A DNA stretch of 64,000 nucleotides from the NCBI GenBank assembly GCA_003024785.1, contig PUQB01000811.1:29780-93779 (forward strand). Direction: 5' to 3'. The notes below the pieces were generated by a model. The model saw only the letters and a program-made list of their open reading frames with translations. It had not been told where the DNA came from and made no database searches. Every line of letters begins with the position of its first letter. Position 1 is the stretch's first letter. The position numbers and the translations under genes are program-made. This stretch comes from Selaginella tamariscina. Taxonomy: Eukaryota; Streptophyta; Lycopodiopsida; Selaginellales; Selaginellaceae. Positions 56,032 to 64,000 of the stretch are shown one piece after another.

Positions 56032-57796
56032 TGTCATAGTTTTACTATGACTCTTCTTTACTTTGGACGTTGACTGTTGTTATCTACTGTAATATGTTGA
56101 TAAGCCCTAGGTGTAGAAGAAACAGGCCTACTTAGTGCACTTAGATATCTAGTGATGGTCCGACCGAGTGTCATTAGGTATTTGCAAGAAACTTTAGGCA
56201 AAGCTAGCACTTCCATCTAAAAAACTCTTACCTTGGTTTTCATGTCCCGGTTGGGTTAATGGTTAGTTCCATGTTGAATATGCTTAGAAATACCCCTAGG
56301 TTTGACAGGTTAGGGTTTAGGGGTCGATGGATAACTCACCAAGTATACTCCCTCTGGGAATGAGATTCCGTGCTAGCCCACTTATGTAAACATGAAAACA
56401 GGGGGGGGCCCTCTGTCACATAAATAAGGTAGTATGTAGGAGTGAGGGTTCTGGGTTCACGACTGAGCTCATTACTCTTCTCCCGATGCAAGCTCTAAGG
56501 ATTTAAGGTGGGATTTAAGGTTAGGATTTAAGGGTCAATGAGTCGTAGGTTAACTCAACAAGTGTATTTCTATTGAAAATGATATTATGTGCTAACACGG
56601 AATTGTTCATATATATTAAAATAGGATTATAGTGAGAGTTTCTGGGTTCATGACTAAGTTCATTATTATTTTATTAGTGTAAGCTTTAACTTGTGTCATC
56701 AAGACACAACCCTCTATTGTGCCGCCTCAATTTTTAGAATAACTTACCCTTAACGTTGGCGAATATGTGCCTGGGAGGTCTTATCAAAGTGCACATTTCA
56801 AGGGTCAGAGGTTGAAGTTGTCTCCAACCTCCTCCACATTAACCTAAGAGTAACTAAGCAGGGCATATTCGTGTCCTTGTCATGTGAGCATGGGATCTTA
56901 GCTGATAGATTCTCAAGTTCATGAGGGTTCATAAAGGGGTTTTAAAAGTGGCATCTGTGAGCTATGTTCATGGCACCAGGTGTAACTCTTGAATCTAAGA
57001 GGTTATGACGAGATAACTAACATTTTGGGAAATAATGTCACATGAAGATGTGACACTAGGTTGAGTATCCAACCCTTTAACATTAAGCCACACCCCAAAA
57101 GGCATGCCTCAAGCGTTGTATCATGTGTCATTTAACAAACATGCTTGCATTAGGGTGTTAAGCCTTAAGCATCTGCTTAAGGGGGTTAAGTCTTATAATT
57201 GGATGTGTTAATGGGCTAGGGGGTGGTTCTCCTTGGGATCCAAGGATTGAACAACCTAATCTCATTTGCAAGAGCCCATTTGTAAGGCACTCGCAAGGTC
57301 ATGTATTTAGAGTTATCCAAACCTAGCCTTAGGGAGTTTACTTAGTAGAACACTCGTGTCCACTTATGATGCACACTTGTATCTTCATTAAGTACGAACC
57401 CTAGGTCTAGGGTATGACTTAGCCACTCAAACTCTTAGGGACTAGTTGTGATTTACGGTCTTGTTGCCCAAAAGAGGTTGTACTCCTAAACAAATGTGAT
57501 TTCTTAAGGGATAAAGGACAATGCCTTAGCTCTATCATGAGGGTATGTGTGGAACATGTCTCCTTAGTGGAGTTAGGGCATAAACCTGTTTAGGCTTCCT
57601 AAAGTAAAATCTTAAAGTTTACTCAGGTTATCCTCTAAGGTTCAGAAAGTAGTCATTCTAGGGACTTAGGGTAGGACCCTAAGTCTCATGCTTCTAAATC
57701 AGTTTTTATGAAAGACTTAGTGTTGGTTACACAAGGTGTTGACGCCGGATGACCACTTGGCAACCACATGTTAACCCTTGGGTTAAAACTCTGACA
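56032..57796 (+). mobile_element. LTR-2 copy 5 (solo LTR)
   Basis: 1765 bp, from TGTCATAGTTTTACTATGAC at 56032 to AACTCTGACA at 57796. The flanks gcaag / acagg match at 3 of 5 bases, a possibly decayed target duplication. The internal small ORF is present with stops (near 56940-56790). Orientation is opposite to copy 4. Confidence 0.85.
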
Positions 57797-58960
57797 ACAG
57801 GGATGCACCAAACCCTAACATCTTAATTGGTGCAATTGTTGGAGGACCATATGAAAATGATGAATTTAATAATGTGAGATCTAATGTAACTCAATTAGAA
57901 CCTATTACTTACAACAATGCACCTTTTATAAGGTTGGTTGCTAAGTTTCCCTATAATGGATACTTTTAATTTCTTTCTAATTTTATTTTTTTTCAATTGC
58001 CACATTCCTCCACCTCCCTCTCAATATATATTAGGTAAAGATATAATTATAATGTGTACTTGTATATGTGGCATGTTTATATTTACATGTGTACATTCAT
58101 ACATATATGTATCCATATATATATGAACATCTCATTTGTAACTTTTGTTATGTAAATTTATATATTGTTATGTGTTGTAGGTACACATAAGCATTATGTT
58201 TGTATATTTGTATACATGTATGAATGCATGTGTATGCTCTTGTGTGTTATGTGAACACATGTATGTGGTTAACTTATTTGCTAGCATATATGTCAATGCA
58301 TATAAAATTATTCTTATTACTTTGTTTTTGAACATCTTAAGCTACTAATATGAGTATGTACACACACACATATATAGTGTAAGCAACTCTTCCTTTCTCT
58401 CTCTCTACATTAGAATGTGCATGTGATGTGTATGGTATATGTGTGAAGGTATGTGTTTCATGTGTAAAACCTATGTATATACGCGTGTCTTTATCTGCAT
58501 TGGTGTTTGTGTGTGCAGTCACATACAACTCAATTACACGAGAATGACATGTACATGGGCCTTGCCTTTACTAACTTCTACAGTTATTTTTTTATAGTAA
58601 TAAAAAAGAAAACCACAATTTATGTACATTCTAAGTTATTTTATTATAATTGTTCAAGTTTGCTAATATATTTCATACATCTTTGCTGAATGTCCCTTTT
58701 TGATGCTTACACATGCCCATAGTTGATGGGTTTAATTATTTAATAATAATTTATTAATTAATTAATCATTAACATAATTGTTTTTATTTTAACATGGAAT
58801 GTTATTCTTAACACGATGAATTTATCGTTAAGTTCCTTGGTTTACTTATAATGATCATTAACTTAGTTGTTATCCTTAAATTAAACCCTTAACTCAGTCC
58901 TTTAATCTTGCTAAACCCAAACCCCATACGCAATATTCTTATTCTGACATGAGATTCCAA
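57797..58960. other. AT-rich DNA, no gene recognised
   Basis: Microsatellite-like TG/TA/CA runs (58060-58540). Short frames only. Confidence 0.45.
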
Positions 58961-58999
58961 ATTTGAATGCTGAACGTGTCAAATCCACGTCGAATATAT

Positions 59000-59194
59000 A
59001 TGTCACAATGCCCTTCTCTACTCGCCTTAGGTTGTATAACTACTGTGATCGCGACCTGCGTTGTCTTTGGTGTCATTATCGCTCGTTCTCCTCCGGGCGG
59101 AACTCCTTCTTTGGCTTTACAGTATCGATTGTATTCACGATCCAGATATGATTCAAGCTCAGCATCGTATTTGCAACCGTCCGGAGATTGTTAA
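59000..59194 (+). other. Short frame with one membrane segment
   Basis: It reads MSQCPSLLALGCITTVIATC, VVFGVIIARSPPGG, a plausible signal anchor followed by a Ser/Tyr/Arg-rich stretch. It could be a first exon, but no continuation is identified. Weak call. Confidence 0.2.
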
Positions 59195-59289
59195 AACATA
59201 TACCTCTCGCGTGAGTGGTAAGGATTGCTGTCCTCCTCTGTGCTGTGTTCACAACGTCTCCTCCAGTTCCAGGGCATCTTCAACACGAT

Positions 59290-59690
59290 CCAGATCCTTC
59301 TTCTTCGCCTCTGACATGAAAAACTTTTGTAAAACATAATTTCAGAGAGGACATTCTCATGGAAGTCAAGGCGTAGTCGACGTGGGTGCCTTCAACTGCA
59401 CAGTCCAATACTGCAGGAGCCGAGAGTTGTGCACCATAGAATTCTCCACAGTTTGCGCACATTCTGAGAGGTGCGTTCCCAGAGAATAGCTCTACTCCAA
59501 CAAGCGTTGAGAATGGTGAGGAAAGTGACGATGATTCTCACGCATGCACGCGTTGCCAACGAACGTGATATTCTTAGCGCCCATGGCTTCCAGCTGCATG
59601 GGATGGAAGTTAGCTGTTGGGCATATGCGGTGATCATGACGTTCCATGAAAGAACTCGCTTGAACAGTGAAGCCAGCAAATGGTTCTCTC
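59290..59690 (-). pseudogene. PPR repeat fragment
   Basis: Frame 59679-59392 starts LFKRVLSWNVMITAYAQ, the second half of a PPR motif (…R-x-V-x-SWNxMIxAYAQ). A neighbouring frame reads NITFVGNACMREN. No further repeats in frame. A scrap of a PPR gene. Confidence 0.5.
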
Positions 59691-59761
59691 TCCATGCCCC
59701 AACGAGTCGAATGGCGATGACCAGTTTATTTATAAACTGGCTATTGTTTGCAAAACAGAGA

Positions 59762-60665
59762 TGGGTGAGGCGGCGGCGCTATCGATCTACACCCACGTTC
59801 ATGAAGTACCAGAAGCACCAGCCGGCAGGGTGCTGCTTGTCAATCCTGATTGGGGCGATGCAGAGGCATTCCAAGGAGTGGGTATGTTCTTGGTTCTTTC
59901 TTGTGTCGTTTTCTGATTAGAATGTATCAGGTGATAACTTGGTGGAGTGCGTTAGGAGGAGCAGATACAGCTTACCCTAGACGACCTGCGCTTCAAGCTG
60001 CCTAATCTGCTTGTTGGCTCTGCTGAAGCGCACCAATGGATGCTTCCCGCCCTGGGCGTCATTGTTGCAACCCCGGAGCAAGCAAACTACGCCTGCTTTT
60101 TTTTTGCACTGCTTGCATGTCCCTGCCTTTCTTCTGGCCTCTGCGGGAAGGTATCTCGTGGGCTTTGAATTTCTTGTTCTCGCGTCAACCTTGTCTTAAC
60201 TTTTGGACGGAACCTTCAATTTGAAGAGCCCTGTACGTTTTCCCAAAAACTGCCCACCGCAAGTCTCGCCACCTCCTGCCTGTGGGGTTTCTCCAAGTCG
60301 CCCTCTTAGCCGTTCCTCTCTTCAGTTTTTGACACGGAAGTTTTCCTGCAGGCACTGGTTTCGGGGACAAATGCTTCGAGACAATGCTGGACTGATTTGG
60401 TCAAGGCAACAACCTTGTCCACCACGACGAGTCGGGGATTTTAATTTTCACGCCCGGATTACTCAGGGCTGTTGCTGGCCATCGGCCATATGCGTCCCTA
60501 CTTCTGGTGCCCCAGGGATACTTTGAAAAGTTTTTGAAGTTGCAGTTAGTTCCGGTACCTGAGATTTTAGCATGCTTGTACAACAAACTTGCATTTATAA
60601 TGGAGTTCATTTCAAGATTTTCAAAATTATCATTTGAAATCAATTTCTTAACGATCAATAAGTAG
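59762..60665 (+). CDS. Unknown protein, probable three-exon gene (one internal stop)
   Basis: Exon 1 from ATG 59762 reads MGEAAALSIYTHVHEVPEAP, AGRVLLVNPDWGDAEAFQG, ending near 59880 at a GT (GTGGGT or GGTATG). Exon 2 after TTAG (about 59954) reads EEQIQLTLDDLRFKLPNLLV, GSAEAHQWMLPALGVIVATP. Exon 3 after TTTTCCTGCAG (60351) reads GTGFGDKCFETMLD, a stop, then NNLVHHDESGILIFTPGLLR, AVAGHRPYASLLLVPQGYFE, KFLKLQLVPVPE, and ends at 60665. The frames look protein-like and the splice sites are plausible, but I know no family. The stop in exon 3 may mean pseudogene or an unseen intron. The last 140 bp of exon 3 lie in the left arm of the inverted repeat that follows. Confidence 0.4.
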
Positions 60666-61672
60666 ATTAGGTGGAAACTGGGTTATAAGGCATACTAATA
60701 AAACTTTGGGGCGAGCTAAAGTATTTTATGAGAGTGATACATTCACTATTAGGCTATAAAAGTGAATATTTTTATTAAAAGATTAAGTAAGATTTAAACA
60801 TTATGTAAGTGGTAGTATTGAATTTATTACTTATTTAATATTATAAAGTTGGGTCTTAAGTTAATTATATAGATTTTATGACATTAATGGTACTTTCTAT
60901 ATTGCTTTCCGATCTGGTATGAGGGAGTGATATGTTCAATATAAAAAGGAAAATATTAGTAAATTTGTAATATATTATATATTTTTCAATTCTAGTCTTG
61001 CAAAAGAAATGATTTGCAAGTCAGGTGGGTGTTTTATAATCTTTTGTTTTTTTAAGTGACAATTACTTATTTTTTTTAATAAAGATATGCATTTGATACA
61101 AGCACTGTTGACATTAAAGTGTTGAAATCACATTTTATTCAATTCCAATGCTTTGATACCAACAATGCTCGCATTAAATGCATATGTTTATTTAAAAAAT
61201 AAATGATTATCACTTTAAAAAATAAAAATTATAGAACACTCATCTAACTTACAAAAATAAATCGGGAGCAAACAAAAAAAGTACTCTTGGGTGTCATAAA
61301 AACTCATGTAATTAACTTAAAACCCAACTTTATATTGTTAAACAAAATAAGAAATTCAATATTACTACTTACATAATGTTTAAATCTTACCTAATCTTTT
61401 AAATAGAAATAACTCAATTCAACATCGTTGTCTCTGTAGCCCAACATCAAGTGCATCACCTTCACAGAGTGCCTCAACTCGCCCCAGAATTTACCACCGA
61501 TATGCTTTGTAACTTAGTTTCCACCTAACTCACTTATTAATCAGTTGAGAAATTAATTTCGAGTAATAATTTTAAAAGTCTTGGAACGAACTTCATTATA
61601 AATGCGAATCTGTTATACAAGTGCATTAGAATCCCAAAGACCGGAACCGACTACAACTTCAAAAACCCACTT
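60525..61672. repeat. Long inverted repeat (arms about 0.55-0.6 kb)
   Basis: Left arm 60525-61130, right arm 61131-61672, with the centre near 61130. Matching pieces include AACTTCAAAAA / TTTTTGAAGTT at the ends; AGTTTCCACCTAA on the right against TTAGGTGGAAACT on the left; CTCGCCCCA against TGGGGCGAG; ACTTACATAATGTTTAAATC against its complement; and ATTAAATGCATATGTTTATT against the left copy. Similarity is perhaps 75-80 percent by eye, with indels. There is almost no loop. The arms contain the 3' end of the unknown gene. Confidence 0.8.
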
Positions 61673-62166
61673 ACAATATTGAAGATATAGATCAGCTACA
61701 TGCTTAGTACATTTCTTGCAAACCAACTCGCACATTCCGCAGCCCTTATTAGCTTGGTTCCTGCAAGCGCATCTAACAGCACTACCATGGACCACATCTT
61801 GTACAGCTGCACCTGACTAACGAATTCCATATGTAAATCATAAAGGCCATGCTTCCCGACCGCCGCGCCATAGCTGCCTTAACCCTATTTGGACCTTTAA
61901 CGATTCGAACCCTAAACCAGTGTATAAGCATGCTGAGTGTGTGAATGCAATCTTTCATAACAAGTAGAAGGCTAATATGTCCTTGTGTCGTTGATCGATC
62001 GTCTTGCTCGAATTAATATATATAAAACATACCTATTCTTGTACATGTCAAACACATATCTCACTTCAAAACCTGTGGAGAACATATACTTAGAAATATG
62101 ATACCTCGAGACTCGCTTTCACTTTGCTTATTAATGAAAGCCCGCCCCCGCAAATGTATTTCTCTA

Positions 62167-62280
62167 TTTCTAATTCTTATGATACATAGTTTATTTATAA
62201 ATATTATATTAAACACATTATATTTTCTAATTCTTATGATACATAGTTTATCTATAAATATTATATTAAACACATTATTA
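62167..62280 (+). repeat. Tandem duplication, about 57 bp x2
   Basis: TTCTAATTCTTATGATACAT, AGTTTATTTATAAATATTAT, ATTAAACACATTAT repeated with one or two changes. Confidence 0.85.
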
Positions 62281-62569
62281 TTATAAATATTACACTGTAT
62301 TAAAAATCTAGTATAACCATGGCTCCCATGCATAATCAAATCCATTTCATTTTAAAAAAAACATGCTACATCCATATTTATCACAAACCACACCAATGCT
62401 GATTAAGAATAATTTTCTTTACATTAATATTAACATCTATCGTAATTGTATTGGTCTGTTGATAAAACATAAAAATTAATATTTACTTAATGATGATCAG
62501 CCTAGAAGATTATGTTAATTAAATTAATACATGATTATTTGACTTGCAGTGTCTTTAAAAATACGAACG

Positions 62570-62905
62570 TTGTAATTAAAATGAGAATGATACATGAAAA
62601 TGAAAATATAAAAACATCTTTAATTAATACTTATGTATTAATTATTAAATTTTAAACATACATTTTTAATATTCTTTTTTTAAACATATATTTTAAAAAT
62701 TATTTATTTATATTAAAAATGCTAATTAAATAATTAAAATTGCTAATTATATAAATGTTGTAACTAAAATAGAAATGTATATAGTCACATTTTCTTAATA
62801 ATTAGCAATTTTAATTATTTAATTAGTCTTTTTAATTATAAAGAAATAATTTTTAAAATAATATATGTTTAAAGAAAGAATATTCATTAAAATGTATGTT
62901 TATTA
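62570..62905. repeat. AT-rich foldback MITE-like element
   Basis: Arms near 62665-62752 and 62800-62890 are inverted copies (AATTAGCAATTTTAATTATT, and AATAATTTTTAAAAT against its complement, and AAACATATAT). The start, GATACATGAAAATGAAAATA, is shared with the segment near 40.63 kb. No coding capacity. Confidence 0.6.
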
Positions 62906-63273
62906 CAGTCGGTTTCTCATCTTCAACCACTATTAAAATTATAGATCTTTAAAATTTAATTATCAATAAAAACTAATTAAAAATAGTTGTTTAAAGATAT
63001 TGTGCACGAGAGTAAATAACGTTAATACAAGTTTATAATATACGAATATACTGGAATTTATACACGTCTAAATTTAGATTTCATAATCGACCGTTCAGAT
63101 AACCAGTGATTAAAACTGACCGTCCGATCAAAAGGACAAAAGACATGTACATAAAATATTCTTTATTTTAATTAGATGGCAGTAAAAAATTATTTATTAA
63201 ATTTTTAAATAATAAAAATATTAATAAATAAACCGGATAAAGTTACCCTGGTAATAAAGCATATTCTTAGGAA

Positions 63274-63283
63274 TATATATAAG
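63274..63283 (+). promoter_or_regulatory. Candidate TATA box of a gene running off the window
   Basis: TATATATAAG, followed about 40-250 bp later by a pyrimidine-rich, stop-rich leader (63370-63540) and GTGTAAGTGTG, a plausible donor of a 5'-UTR intron (near 63520). No open frame follows within the window, so this is only a promoter candidate. 63.6-64.0 kb holds nothing else recognisable. Confidence 0.3.
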
Positions 63284-64000
63284 AGCCAAATAAGCTATGA
63301 CGTGAACACACAAAAAGAATAGAGGAGCGCAACATATAGAGGTAATTAAAAAAAAAAGATATTGATTTCTGTCTCCATTTTCCCCGATTTCTCTCCATCC
63401 TCCCTATTATTCCCTGTATTTCCTCATTCTAGGGCAAAATCGACTTAGGTCATTCGGTGCTTAGGGCACACAATGCTTGGCGCAGCGTGCAGCGATTAGG
63501 TCGGTCCTCTCTCTCGTGTAAGTGTGTGTGCGTGTCAATGCCGGTAAGAATCTATGAATTTGTATGCATTTTGCTGTTTTATCGGGAATCGCTCACATTA
63601 TGGGGTTAAATTAGTCATCAATACGACTAGATTAAGTGTTTTGTATGTAAATGTGTAGATAAGTATTACAAGTTCAGCATATAAGCATACAGTATATATG
63701 TTACACGCTGCCTGGTTTAATATATAATAACTGGGTATTTGTCTCTGTTCTTTTATTAAAGTTGGTATCTTTGTTATGTATATATTTTCTACATATCTTC
63801 TGTTATGTGTTTGAACACTGTGCTTCGAATTTTCCTTTTCTCGCTTGGAGAAAGAAACTAGATAATATAGGTTAAATGAGTCGAATAGTAGTTATCGGTA
63901 AGAATTTTATAGAAGAGTCTCTTCAGTTCCTGGCACGGTAATATGTGGTATCTTGCCCAACAAGTTTAGGAGACACTTATACATACGTGGTATATAGTAA

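Noticed and set aside
61613-61795. Cys-rich frame (NQANKGCGMC…CKKC) as a zinc-finger gene
   Set aside because: Cysteine spacing does not fit a known plant zinc finger closely, and the frame runs into the inverted-repeat arm; not supported well enough to call.

Overview
The window reads as nuclear DNA of a land plant, most likely a bryophyte such as a moss (an inference). The reasons are remnants of PPR and germin-like genes, a HET-domain gene, chromodomain Ty3/gypsy elements of a fungal-like (Tf1/Tcn1-like) type, and long AT-rich stretches. There are no operons or ribosome binding sites. Nearly every gene is broken by frameshifts, stops or insertions.

Two LTR retrotransposon families dominate. 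LTR-1 has LTRs of about 520-665 bp (350 bp in a short variant) running TGTCACGACC...TTGACA. It occurs as a short solo LTR (2028-2377), a 5'-end copy A (+, 9795-14813), a 5'-end copy B (-, 14814-19642), and a full-length element C (-, 47744-53982, target duplication GGTTG). It encodes gag with a zinc knuckle, then protease, RT, RNase H, integrase and a chromodomain. A and B meet head-on and form a 9.8-kb inverted repeat with both promoters pointing inward. LTR-2 is an unrelated 1.7-kb LTR with a hairpin at one end. It is present as solo LTRs and fragments at 4205-5934, 8857-9794 plus 19643-19993, 37816-38138, 40056-40088, 44447-45151, 46551-54488 (split by C; target duplication CCATG) and 56032-57796. 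Both large LTR-1 insertions lie inside LTR-2 copies.

Between the repeats, left to right: a broken gene joining a ParB-like domain to a DNA methylase (960-4200, -); a mobile-element-type gene with a GHTxExID motif (5935-7265, +); a gag remnant (20.0-21.5 kb); a small possible secreted protein (25.2 kb); half of a tRNA-Gln (25.8 kb); germin-like fragments in duplicated and inverted blocks (27.2-28.7, 36.8-37.4, 38.2-39.7 kb); kelch-like and PPR remnants (30.0-32.3 kb, -); a divergent pair made of a multi-pass membrane protein (32405-33783, -) and a HET-domain protein (34238-36173, +); an FCP1/NIF-like phosphatase remnant and a second methylase remnant (41.2-43.1 kb, -); a hAT-like fragment (43.7-44.2 kb, -); and an unknown multi-exon gene (59.8-60.7 kb, +) whose 3' end is repeated as a 1.1-kb inverted repeat.

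The most notable points are: (1) LTR-1 appears to be self-primed, with 13 nt just 3' of the LTR complementary to the predicted transcript 5' end; (2) LTR-1 is saturated, coding region included and in all reading frames, with TACAGG/CCTGTA; (3) the A/B inverted dimer and the 61-kb inverted gene duplication are both potential hairpin-RNA loci; (4) a bacterial-type ParB/methylase architecture in a plant; (5) the HET/membrane-protein divergent pair. Many breaks are single-base indels between long clean frames, so either decay or consensus error is possible. All calls come from reading by eye; no search was run.
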